A DNA stretch of 64,000 bases. Origin: JANSYP01 sp038751255. GTDB lineage: Bacteria > Pseudomonadota > Alphaproteobacteria > Rhodobacterales > Rhodobacteraceae. A program made the translations under genes and the position numbers. The stretch lies in assembly GCA_038751255.1 (NCBI GenBank), contig JBCDGN010000005.1:1-64000 (forward strand), written 5' to 3'. Under the pieces are notes generated by a model. The model was given only the letters and a program-made list of their open reading frames with translations. It was not told where the DNA came from and ran no database searches. This document shows, in pieces, positions 50,222 to 58,930 of the stretch (positions within the stretch are counted from its first letter, which is position 1; every line of letters starts with the position of its first letter).

Positions 50222-50861
50222 CGTGCTTGCGTGTCTCGGCGTCGTCAGGCTGCGTCCAGTTTTCGCCCCAGCCTTGACCCGCGCGCAGTGTCACGCGCGG
50301 CGAAAAACCTGGGGCGTCCGTCAAATAGTAGACGGTGACACCCCGGCTGATCCAGCGACGCTTTTCTGATAGCGTGAGACCTGCAAGGATTGCGCGTCGC
50401 GCCATGGAAACCCCTGGCTGACCGCGCCGAGCCGCACTGACGATGTCAAATCCCCGCCGTCCGAAACTCGCGGCGATGTAGTCTGAGCGTTCTTTAGCCC
50501 GAAACGGCTGGTTCGGTTGCGCGCCCCTGATCGCCGCCGATAGACCAAGTTGGTCGCGCATATGGGCCAGAATTGTTTCAGGCAGAGACGAAATCAGGGT
50601 CACGCGGACGCCGCACTTTCCGGCAGTAGTGATCAAGTCCAGGACCTCAGAGCGCAGTGGCAGGCGTGGCGGCCGCATCCCGGGCATTGCCAAAAGCTGT
50701 TTCAGTGCCGTGCCGGGATCACGCCATTGGCGGCGTAGGGTCAGCAGTGTGGTCAGCGGGCGATGCCGAAAACAGTGCCACAGCCCCGTCGGGATCGGAT
50801 CGCGCGCGAGCAGACCCTTATCGACATCCACCACCAACGGTAGTGGAGTTATTTCCGTCAT
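50142..50861 (-). CDS. HAD-like protein with altered motif I
   Basis: 239 residues. The N-terminus LPLVVDVDKGLLARDPIPTGLW resembles the HAD-phosphatase segment found fused to UbiA prenyltransferases (DLDGTLLRTD), but the usual DxDGT reads DVDKG at residues 12-16. A central LISSLPETILAHMRDQLGL fits HAD motif II (S/T region) and helices, and KERSDYIAASF is near motif III. No prenyltransferase domain follows. Loss of the Gly-Thr pair may alter or abolish phosphatase activity. The C-terminus overlaps the end of the GNAT gene by 80 bases, more than usual, so the reading frame may extend past an ancestral end. Confidence 0.6.
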   Translation of the reverse strand: MTEITPLPLVVDVDKGLLARDPIPTGLWHCFRHRPLTTLLTLRRQWRDPGTALKQLLAMPGMRPPRLPLRSEVLDLITTAGKCGVRVTLISSLPETILAHMRDQLGLSAAIRGAQPNQPFRAKERSDYIAASFGRRGFDIVSAARRGQPGVSMARRAILAGLTLSEKRRWISRGVTVYYLTDAPGFSPRVTLRAGQGWGENWTQPDDAETRKHVRPETHPPSQDVSDVPRSQTGRAARS

Positions 50862-50983
50862 CGGAAAGGAACGCATCACTCAGCCCACTACAGAAAACCA
50901 GCAACGATCCTTGCAGGGCGGCTGACAATGCTTGGTTAAAACGCTGCGACTGAGTCTGCATTTGGTTAACAAGCTGCTACACC

Positions 50984-53413
50984 ATGGCCATGCAGGCTCT
51001 CCCCCCGTCCCTTGAAATGTGGTTCGCCCAACGTGGTTGGTCGCTTCATTCGCACCAGCGCGAAATGCTCGATCGCGCCGATGCCCCTGCAACGCTGCTG
51101 ATTGCACCAACGGGCGGGGGCAAAACGCTCGCAGGCTTTCTGCCGACCCTGGCGGCCTTAGGGGAGACGCCCAAGACGGGGCTCCACACGCTCTATGTCT
51201 CACCGCTTAAAGCTTTGGCAGCTGATATTCGACGCAATCTAGAGACACCGATCGCGGAGGCGGGGCTTGCGATCCGCGTGGAGGACCGGACCGGCGACAC
51301 GTCCTACACTCAAAAGCGGCGGCAACGGGTGGACCCGCCGCATATCTTGCTGACCACACCCGAAAGCCTTGCCTTGCTTCTGTCTTACGAAGACGCGCCG
51401 CGGATTTTTGATGGGCTTCAGCGGATCGTTGTCGATGAAATCCATGCGCTGGCCGAAAGCAAACGGGGCGATCAATTGATGCTTGGCCTCGCGCGATTGC
51501 AACGGCTTTGCCCCGGATTGCGCCGCGTGGGCCTGTCAGCAACTGTCGAAAATCCAGACCACATCGCCCGCCTTCTTGCCCGCCACCCCGATCCTTGTGA
51601 GATCCTCTTTGCCGATCCTGGGCCAGAACCCGATATATCTATGCTTTGCACCGCTGAGACACCCCCCTGGTCTGGGGGCGGCGGGCGCTACGCGATCGGT
51701 GCAGTTTTAAACGAGATCAAAAAACACAAAACCACATTGATCTTTCACAACACCCGCGCCCAGGCCGAGATCTTTTTCCACGCCCTTTGGTTGGAAAATG
51801 AAGATCAACTCCCGGTCGGCATTCATCATGGTTCTTTGGCGCGGGCACAAAGAGAGAAGGTCGAACAAGCGATGGTCGATGGCGCGCTGCGCGCCATTGT
51901 TTGCACAGGTTCGCTCGATCTTGGGATCGACTGGGGGGATGTTGATCTGGTGATCCAGGTCGGTGCCCCGAAAAACGTCAAGCGCCTGGTTCAGCGGATC
52001 GGCCGTGCCAACCATCGCTACAACGCCCCCTCGAAAGCACTTTTGGTGCCCGCGAACCGCTTTGAAATCGTCGAGTGCCAAGCCGCGTTGGCGGCGGTCC
52101 GCGCCCATGACCTGGATGGCGCACCACCCGCGCCAGGACCACGCGATGTGTTGTGCCAACACATCCTGATCGCCGCCTGTTCTGGCCCGTTCGATGCCGA
52201 CGCCCTCTTTGCAGAGATCACCAGTGCCGGCGCATACGTTGATCTTACGCGGCGGGCCTTTGACGATTGCCTCAACTTTTGTGCCACGGGCGGTTATGCG
52301 CTCCGCGCCTACGACCGGTGGCAGCGATTGATGCAAGACCCAGATGGGCGCTGGCGGCTGCGAGATCCTCGGGCAGCGCGCGAAATCCGCATGAATATCG
52401 GGACGATCCAAGACACCGACACACTGAAGGTCCGGCTTAAGAACACCTATGGCGGACGACCCTTGGGAGAGATCGAAGAAGCGTTTGCCGCCACGCTGAC
52501 CAAAGGCGACACGTTTTTGATCGGCGGTAAGGTCGTCCGCTACGAAGGGCTGCGCGAACTCACCGTTGAGGTCACCCGAAGACCCGGCGACAAACCCCGC
52601 ATCGCCACCTTTATGGGCACAAAATTCGCCACCTCCACTCAGTTGTCAAAGCGGATACTGGAGATGTTCCAACAGCCAGCCTGGCCGGAGTTGCCAGGGC
52701 ACACGGCCGCTTGGCTAGAGTTGCAACGCAAGGTGTCTCGCCTGCCTGAGGCAAACCGCCTGCTGATCGAGAGCTTTCCCCATGACGGGCGCGCCCACAC
52801 CTGCGTTTATGGCTTCGCCGGACGCAATGCGATGCAGACGCTGGGGCTTTTGCTGACGCAACGGATGGAGGTCATGGGGCTTGGTCCGATGGGCTTCGTC
52901 TCCACCGACTATGCGGTGCTCATCTGGTCGCTTGACCCGCTGCGGGACCCAGAACCGCTCTTTGCGGCCGATAATCTACGCGCCGATTTTGAAACCTGGC
53001 TGGCGGGCAACGCGGTGATGAAACGGACGTTCAAGGCCTCTGCCATCATCGCGGGCCTGATCGACCGACAAACCACAACTGCGCGCAAATCCGGGCGGCA
53101 GGCCAGTTTCAGCTCTGACATCCTCTATGACACCCTGCGCAAGTACGATCCCGATCACGTGCTGCTCCAGGTGACACAGGAAGAGGCCATGCGCGGGTTG
53201 GTCGATTTTGGCCGGATCGAAGAAATGCTGGAACGCACGCGCGGCCGCGTTGATCACATCACCCTTGATCGCGTTACCCCACTTGCGGCGCCACTGTTCT
53301 TGGAGGCTGGGCGCGTGCCAGTACAAGGTGCCGCGCAAGAGCGGCTCTTGGCCGAAGAAACCGAACGGCTTTTGGACGCCGCCGGACTGTCCGACGAAGG
53401 TTTGCGCGCGTGA
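50984..53413 (+). CDS. ligase-associated DEXH-box DNA helicase (Lhr-like)
   Basis: 809 residues. Helicase domain 1 holds Walker A APTGGGKTLAGFLP near residue 45, the DEIH box in IVVDEIHALAES and the SATVEN motif III. Domain 2 carries GSLDLGIDWGDVDLVIQ and RIGRANHRYN. The C-terminal domains are those of the short Lhr-type 'ligase-associated' helicases that usually cluster with an ATP-dependent ligase, an exonuclease and PdeM. PdeM is encoded 1.6 kb downstream, after a transporter gene; the ligase and exonuclease are not in the window. Start at MAMQ or the Met two codons later. Confidence 0.92.
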   Translation: MAMQALPPSLEMWFAQRGWSLHSHQREMLDRADAPATLLIAPTGGGKTLAGFLPTLAALGETPKTGLHTLYVSPLKALAADIRRNLETPIAEAGLAIRVEDRTGDTSYTQKRRQRVDPPHILLTTPESLALLLSYEDAPRIFDGLQRIVVDEIHALAESKRGDQLMLGLARLQRLCPGLRRVGLSATVENPDHIARLLARHPDPCEILFADPGPEPDISMLCTAETPPWSGGGGRYAIGAVLNEIKKHKTTLIFHNTRAQAEIFFHALWLENEDQLPVGIHHGSLARAQREKVEQAMVDGALRAIVCTGSLDLGIDWGDVDLVIQVGAPKNVKRLVQRIGRANHRYNAPSKALLVPANRFEIVECQAALAAVRAHDLDGAPPAPGPRDVLCQHILIAACSGPFDADALFAEITSAGAYVDLTRRAFDDCLNFCATGGYALRAYDRWQRLMQDPDGRWRLRDPRAAREIRMNIGTIQDTDTLKVRLKNTYGGRPLGEIEEAFAATLTKGDTFLIGGKVVRYEGLRELTVEVTRRPGDKPRIATFMGTKFATSTQLSKRILEMFQQPAWPELPGHTAAWLELQRKVSRLPEANRLLIESFPHDGRAHTCVYGFAGRNAMQTLGLLLTQRMEVMGLGPMGFVSTDYAVLIWSLDPLRDPEPLFAADNLRADFETWLAGNAVMKRTFKASAIIAGLIDRQTTTARKSGRQASFSSDILYDTLRKYDPDHVLLQVTQEEAMRGLVDFGRIEEMLERTRGRVDHITLDRVTPLAAPLFLEAGRVPVQGAAQERLLAEETERLLDAAGLSDEGLRA

Positions 53414-53480
53414 AGAAAAATACATTGCCCTTTGCGTCAACATGCTAAAGAGGAATCAGAGCAACGCCGGGGGCAGATAA

Positions 53481-54995
53481 ATGGCGGGGAAAAGCACGAT
53501 CGCTCTGGCGGGGCTGATGCTAGGCGCATTTGCGATCGGGACCGACTTCACCGGAGTCCTGCTTTTGGTTCCGCAGATTGAAAGCGATTTTTCCGCCGAT
53601 ATCACCACCACTCAGTGGGTTCTGAATATCTACGCGCTGACATTTGCGATGTTCATGGTCTCAGGTGGACGGCTCGGCGATCTACGCGGTCACCGGCGGA
53701 TGATGCTCTTGGGCTTTGTGGTCTTCATCGGCGCGTCCTTCGGCTGCTACTTGGCCCCTTCCATAACATGGCTGATCATCGCCCGAGCGCTCCAAGGGGT
53801 GGGCGCGGCGCTCATTTGGCCCTGTTTGATCGCCAAAGGCTCATTGGCGATTTCTGGGGATCGCGCCCTTGGGCTCGGTCTGGTCTTGGCCGGAGTGACC
53901 ACGGGCAATGTCATCGGTCCCCTAATCAGCGGCGTTGTCGTCTCTTTTGAAGACTGGCGAATATTTTTCCTGATCAATACGGTGATCGGGCTGATCTCTT
54001 TGATATCTGCGGCGCTGCTTTTGGACCGTGAGCATCCCCACGATGTTGATGAGAGCATCGATTACGGTGGTATCGTGCTCTTTTCTGGGTCGGTTCTGTG
54101 TCTGATGCTCGCGCTTGACCAAGGCACCAGCTGGGGCTGGGCGGCGCCTCCGACGCTTGCGTTGTTCGGGGCGTCAGCCTTCTTGCTGCTCCTGTTTCCG
54201 TTTTGGGAAACGAAAGCTCGAGACCCGCTTGTCCCGCTAGGCATGTTGCGGCGGCGCGAATTTGTCATCGCGCTTTGTGCAAACGGGTTCTGCGTTCCCG
54301 CGATTTTCATCGCCTTCCTTTACTTGCCCCAATACATGACCAAGACCCTCTACTGGACCACCCTACAGGCGTCCTACGGGATGACGCCTTTGATGGTGCT
54401 TTTGGCGATTGGATCGGTCTTGTGCGGGGCGCTCTACAAAGATTTTGGACCAAGAAGAATGCTGTTAGCGGGGTATCTTCTGCTCCTGCTCGGTTGTCTC
54501 GTGATCATCTTCATGGATGTGTCTTGGCGTTATGAGATTGTATTACCTGCGCTGTTCCTCTTGGGCTTGGGCGGCACGCTGTCTGTGACTTCATCTGGTA
54601 CCGCTGCTGTCAGCGCCGTGGATGAGGCGCAATCGGGTCTCGCTGGTGGACTTTCCTTCATGTTGCATCTGACGTCTGGCGCAATCGGTGTCGCCGCGGC
54701 CACAGCGGTGATGTATGTCACCAGCGCCGCGCGACTTGCGAAGGAATTGACCGCCGCCGGGATCAATCTGTCGGCGGCAGATCAGCGGGTGATCAACGGC
54801 AGCGACCCGCAGACACCTGAGGTGGAGAAGATCCTCAGCACACTCGGGTCAGAGCAATCGTCGCAGGTGGCCACCATCCTGACCGACGCATTTGCCCATG
54901 GATTGAAGACATCGTTCTGGGTCGCTGTCGTCCCGCTTGCTATTGGATTGATTCTGATAGCGACCTTGGACGAATCCAAATTACACGGGCAATAG
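53481..54995 (+). CDS. MFS transporter, DHA2 (14-helix) type
   Basis: 504 residues with about 14 hydrophobic segments. The loop GGRLGDLRGHRRMM is MFS motif A and LGLVLAGVTTGNVIGPLISG is motif C of drug/proton antiporters. It belongs to the DHA2 group, whose members export dyes, antiseptics and metabolites. It stands between the helicase and pdeM genes on the same strand, with gaps of 67 and 48 bases. A role in DNA repair is unlikely. Confidence 0.9.
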   Translation: MAGKSTIALAGLMLGAFAIGTDFTGVLLLVPQIESDFSADITTTQWVLNIYALTFAMFMVSGGRLGDLRGHRRMMLLGFVVFIGASFGCYLAPSITWLIIARALQGVGAALIWPCLIAKGSLAISGDRALGLGLVLAGVTTGNVIGPLISGVVVSFEDWRIFFLINTVIGLISLISAALLLDREHPHDVDESIDYGGIVLFSGSVLCLMLALDQGTSWGWAAPPTLALFGASAFLLLLFPFWETKARDPLVPLGMLRRREFVIALCANGFCVPAIFIAFLYLPQYMTKTLYWTTLQASYGMTPLMVLLAIGSVLCGALYKDFGPRRMLLAGYLLLLLGCLVIIFMDVSWRYEIVLPALFLLGLGGTLSVTSSGTAAVSAVDEAQSGLAGGLSFMLHLTSGAIGVAAATAVMYVTSAARLAKELTAAGINLSAADQRVINGSDPQTPEVEKILSTLGSEQSSQVATILTDAFAHGLKTSFWVAVVPLAIGLILIATLDESKLHGQ

Positions 54996-55043
54996 CGGGC
55001 GATTTGGCTTGCGGTTTTGCAGGTTTTGATGCGAGAACGAAGC

Positions 55044-55754
55044 ATGAACGCATTTCCCTTCAGCTTTTGCGGCCAAGCTTTTGAGGCCCGTGCCAGCGGT
55101 GCGCTCTGGGCAGTTGAGGCCCAAATGCTGGTGGTCGGCGATCTGCATCTCGGCAAGCCCGAACGTGTGGCGCGCCGGGGTGGCCAGATGCTGCCCCCCT
55201 ATGGCGATGAGGCGACGCTCGACAAACTGGCCGCAGAGATTGACGCAACGCAAGCCAAGACCGTTTTATCGCTCGGCGACGGTTTCGATGACAATCGAGC
55301 GGCGGAAAACCTGTCACCGGAAACTCTCGAGCGTCTGATGTCTTTGCTGTCGGTCGCTGATTGGATCTGGGTGGGCGGCAATCACGACCCTGGCCCACCG
55401 CCGTTTGCTGGCCAAAAGGTCTCCGTTTTTGACCATGATGGGATCGCTTTCCGTCATATCGCGCAGCCGAATGCCTCTGGCGAGATTTCTGCCCACTATC
55501 ATCCGAAAGCCACGCTCGCACTGGGCGGGACACGGGTCAGCCGGCCCTGCTTCTTGATCGATCAGCGGCGCATCATCTTGCCCGCTTTTGGCGCATTCAC
55601 AGGTGGGTTGTCTTGCAGAGAGCAGGTGCTGTCAGAGTTGATGGGGCCAGAGGCGTTGGCGGTGCTGACAGGAAAATCAGCTAGGGCCGTACCGATGCCG
55701 CGCGGACAGCTCAAAGAAGCGCTCAGCCCCGCGCCGCCGCGCCGGTTTGGATAA
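55044..55754 (+). CDS. pdeM: ligase-associated DNA damage response endonuclease PdeM
   Basis: 236 residues of a calcineurin-like metallophosphoesterase. Metal-binding motifs are GDLHLGK, LGDGFDD, GGNHD and the late GEISAHYHPKA, with a final CFLIDQRRIILPAFGAFTGGL block. The name comes from its usual place beside the Lhr-like helicase and ATP-dependent ligase. The start is MNAFPFSF (55044); an upstream ATG at 55029 is possible. Confidence 0.9.
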   Translation: MNAFPFSFCGQAFEARASGALWAVEAQMLVVGDLHLGKPERVARRGGQMLPPYGDEATLDKLAAEIDATQAKTVLSLGDGFDDNRAAENLSPETLERLMSLLSVADWIWVGGNHDPGPPPFAGQKVSVFDHDGIAFRHIAQPNASGEISAHYHPKATLALGGTRVSRPCFLIDQRRIILPAFGAFTGGLSCREQVLSELMGPEALAVLTGKSARAVPMPRGQLKEALSPAPPRRFG

Positions 55755-55789
55755 TCGAGCGTCCGACTAGGGCACGCGATTAGGACGTC

Positions 55790-56680
55790 TTAAGCGAGCA
55801 AGGCCTCCGGTGGCGCTATCCCGTGTTGGCGGCAAAAAGCGCTGACTGTGTTGGCCAGGAGACAGGCGATGGTCATCGGCCCGACGCCCCCCGGAACAGG
55901 CGTCATTGCCCCAGCAATCTCCCAGACACCGGGATCCAAATCCCCGACGATTTTGGACTTGCCACCTTCACCCTCGACACGATTGATGCCCACATCGATG
56001 ACGGTCGCCCCGGGCTTAATCCAATCAGCTTTCACCATCGTGGGACGCCCGACCGCCGCCACGACAATGTCAGCCCGGCGAACGGTCTCTACCAGATCGC
56101 GGGTCCGAGAATGTGCAATCGTAACAGTTGCCGAGGCTTGAAGCAGCAGTTGCGCCATCGGTTTGCCAACGATGTTGGAGCGGCCGATCACCACGGCGTC
56201 CATGCCGGTGATATCGCCCAAGTGATCGCGCAGCAGCATCATGCTGCCCAGGGGGGTGCAGGGCACCAGCGCCGGTGATCCTGTCGCCAAGAGGCCCACA
56301 TTCTCCACATGAAACCCGTCAACATCCTTCATCGGGTTGATCGTTGCGACGACCTTTTCCTCGCTTAAGCCTTTCGGCAGCGGGAACTGCACCAATATCC
56401 CATGCACATTCGCATCGGCATTGAGTTCTTCGACCAAACGCAACAAGACGTCTTCCGAGACATCAGCGGGCAGTTTGTGCGAGATGCTCTCCATCCCGAT
56501 CTCGACGCATTGGCGCGACTTTGACCGGACATACACTTGGCTGGCGGGGTCTTCGCCCACCAAGACCACTGCGAGACCAGGAGCCTGGCCAGTTTCGGCC
56601 TTGAGCTTGGTGACATGGTCTGCAAGCTCCCCACGCAGCCGAGCAGCGTATTCCTTCCCATCAATCCTTGTTGCTGTCAT
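55790..56680 (-). CDS. folD: methylenetetrahydrofolate dehydrogenase/cyclohydrolase
   Basis: 296 residues, bifunctional: oxidises 5,10-methylene-THF and hydrolyses methenyl-THF to 10-formyl-THF. It shows VGEDPASQVYVRSKSR with the catalytic Lys, the NADP-binding VVIGRSNIVGKPMAQLL and PGGVGPMTIACLLANT. The ATG at 56680 has a GGGAG site; a TTG four codons earlier is less likely. It stands alone, downstream of ftsH and convergent with pdeM. Confidence 0.97.
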   Translation of the reverse strand: MTATRIDGKEYAARLRGELADHVTKLKAETGQAPGLAVVLVGEDPASQVYVRSKSRQCVEIGMESISHKLPADVSEDVLLRLVEELNADANVHGILVQFPLPKGLSEEKVVATINPMKDVDGFHVENVGLLATGSPALVPCTPLGSMMLLRDHLGDITGMDAVVIGRSNIVGKPMAQLLLQASATVTIAHSRTRDLVETVRRADIVVAAVGRPTMVKADWIKPGATVIDVGINRVEGEGGKSKIVGDLDPGVWEIAGAMTPVPGGVGPMTIACLLANTVSAFCRQHGIAPPEALLA

Positions 56681-56884
56681 GGATGCTCCCAACCTCCAAC
56701 CTTTGACGTGGCCTGGGTCGCGTGACTTGGGCCTTTTTCGTGATCCCCTTCATTTACGTGGAAGACCGGTCACGGCAAGGCTGGATCGACGAGTTAATCC
56801 GAAAGTCGGTGCGGCTTCGGCTCAATGTATCGTTGTCCCTGCTGCTAAGCCCATTCCTAGCCAAAACGCAGCTCGCAAAGAAAA

Positions 56885-56908
56885 ACCCCGCCGATTGCCC
56901 AGCGGGGT
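56885..56908 (-). terminator. Rho-independent terminator of ftsH
   Basis: ACCCCGC (56885-56891) and GCGGGGT (56902-56908) form a 7-bp stem with a 10-base loop, 28 bases after the ftsH stop. On the minus strand it is followed by a run of Ts (GGGGTTTTTCTTT). Confidence 0.85.
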
Positions 56909-56936
56909 CTCTCATTTCGAAGTCCAGCGGACCGTG

Positions 56937-58853
56937 TCAGGTTGGCTCTGGCGACATCCCACCTGTTTCGCCAGGCTTCGAGCGTGTTTTGGTTTTCGGG
57001 ATCGCCGTGATCGAGGGCACATCACCCGGAGGCGTGTCGTCCTCATCATCACCTTTGTTGAGCGGCTCGCCTTTCATGGCCTTGAGGATTTCTGGACCGG
57101 TGAGGGTCTCATACTCCAGCAGCGCCTCTGCCAGACGGTGATGTTCCTCGGCATGTTCAGTGAGCACGCGCTTCGCCGTCTCATAGCCTTCGTCAACGAT
57201 CTTTCGCACTTCAGCGTCGATCTTTTCTTGGGTGTCCGGACCTGCATTGGGTTGGCCCTGATAGTTACCCAAGAACGACTGTTGCTCATTGGCATAATCG
57301 ATATGGCCAAGCTCATCGGAAAAGCCGAACTGCGTCACCATCGCCCGGGCAATCTTGGACACCTGTTGGATGTCAGAGGCCGCGCCGGAGGTCACATTGT
57401 CCTTCCCGAAGATGAGTTCTTCGGCGACCTTGCCACCCATCGCCATGGCAATCTTGGACTTATACTTAGTGTAGGTGACGCTGAGTTGATCTCGCTCGGG
57501 CAGCGACATCACCAGACCAAGCGCCCGGCCCCGTGGGATGATCGTCGCCTTATGGATCGGATCATGCTGCGGCACATAGAGCCCGACAACTGCATGGCCT
57601 GCCTCGTGATAAGCTGTGAGCTTTTTCTCGTCCTCGGTCATGACCATGGAACGACGCTCAGCCCCCATCATAACCTTGTCCTTGGCGTTCTCAAAGTCTT
57701 CCATCGTCACAAAACGCCGACCGACCCGTGCGGCCATGAGTGCCGATTCGTTCACCAAGTTCGCCAAATCAGCGCCGGAAAAGCCTGGGGTGCCCCGCGC
57801 GATGATGCGCAGGTCGACGTCTGGACCCAACGGCACCTTGCGCGCATGAACGCCCAAGATTTTCTCGCGGCCTTTGATGTCAGGGTTCGGAACTTGGACC
57901 TGACGGTCGAAACGGCCCGGGCGCAACAGCGCCGGATCCAGCACGTCGGGGCGGTTGGTCGCCGCGACGATGATGATCCCTTCATTAGCCTCAAATCCGT
58001 CCATCTCAACCAGAAGCTGGTTCAGGGTCTGTTCGCGTTCATCATTGCCGCCACCATAACCGACGCCGCGCGACCGACCCACCGCGTCGATCTCGTCGAT
58101 GAACACGATACACGGTGCATTCTTTTTGGCCTGCTCAAACATGTCGCGGACACGGCTCGCGCCGACACCCACAAACATCTCAACAAAATCAGAGCCCGAA
58201 ATGGTGAAGAAGGGCACACCCGCCTCGCCCGCAATCGCGCGGGCAAGAAGGGTCTTACCAGTCCCTGGAGGCCCCACCAGCAACGCGCCTTTCGGAATCT
58301 TGCCGCCCAAGCGACTGAATTTCTGAGGGTTTCTCAGAAACTCAACGATCTCTTCAAGCTCGTCTTTCGCTTCGTCAATGCCCGCAACATCGTCAAAGGT
58401 CACACGACCGTGTTTCTCGGTCAGAAGCTTGGCACGTGATTTGCCAAAGCCCATCGCGCCGCCACGACCGCCTCCTTGCATCCGGTTCATGAAGTAGATC
58501 CAGACCCCGATCAGCAGCAAGAACGGCAGGAATGTCATCAGAAGCGTGGTGAAACCCGATTGCTCCTGAGGTCGCGCATTGACGACAACCTCGTTGTTGA
58601 TCAGACGCTCGGTGACCTCAGCGCCGGTTGGCACGATGGTCACATAGTCATTGCCGTCACTGCCGCGGAAGGTGACCTTTTCACCATCCACCGTCGCACT
58701 GGTGACATCGCCATTTTCAACCGCGGTTACGAATTCGGAATAGCTCACCGAGCGCGACGACATGGTCGACTGCCCGCCGCTAAACAGGTTGAAAAGAGCA
58801 AGGATCAGGAGGAACAAGACCACCCAGAAAGCGATATTTCGCGCGTTGCCCAA
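56937..58853 (-). CDS. ftsH: ATP-dependent zinc metalloprotease FtsH
   Basis: 638 residues. Two N-terminal membrane helices (about 6-24 and 100-120) flank a periplasmic domain. The AAA+ module has Walker A GPPGTGKT near 192-199 and the pore motif FVEMFVGVGASRVRD. The M41 protease domain has the zinc site HEAGH near 414-418. FtsH degrades misassembled membrane proteins and short-lived regulators. It lies downstream of tilS on the same strand, as in many bacteria, and ends in a clear terminator. Confidence 0.97.
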   Translation of the reverse strand: MGNARNIAFWVVLFLLILALFNLFSGGQSTMSSRSVSYSEFVTAVENGDVTSATVDGEKVTFRGSDGNDYVTIVPTGAEVTERLINNEVVVNARPQEQSGFTTLLMTFLPFLLLIGVWIYFMNRMQGGGRGGAMGFGKSRAKLLTEKHGRVTFDDVAGIDEAKDELEEIVEFLRNPQKFSRLGGKIPKGALLVGPPGTGKTLLARAIAGEAGVPFFTISGSDFVEMFVGVGASRVRDMFEQAKKNAPCIVFIDEIDAVGRSRGVGYGGGNDEREQTLNQLLVEMDGFEANEGIIIVAATNRPDVLDPALLRPGRFDRQVQVPNPDIKGREKILGVHARKVPLGPDVDLRIIARGTPGFSGADLANLVNESALMAARVGRRFVTMEDFENAKDKVMMGAERRSMVMTEDEKKLTAYHEAGHAVVGLYVPQHDPIHKATIIPRGRALGLVMSLPERDQLSVTYTKYKSKIAMAMGGKVAEELIFGKDNVTSGAASDIQQVSKIARAMVTQFGFSDELGHIDYANEQQSFLGNYQGQPNAGPDTQEKIDAEVRKIVDEGYETAKRVLTEHAEEHHRLAEALLEYETLTGPEILKAMKGEPLNKGDDEDDTPPGDVPSITAIPKTKTRSKPGETGGMSPEPT

Positions 58854-58930
58854 GAGAAACTCCTAGCAAAGTTACGGAGTGACGTTGCACCCCTACCAAC
58901 CATGCAAAGATAGCGATGATACGGCGCAGT

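Noticed and set aside
56337..58439. 700-codon open frame opposite ftsH
   Set aside because: It is the antisense shadow of ftsH codon bias; composition is rich in Arg/His with no recognisable domain.
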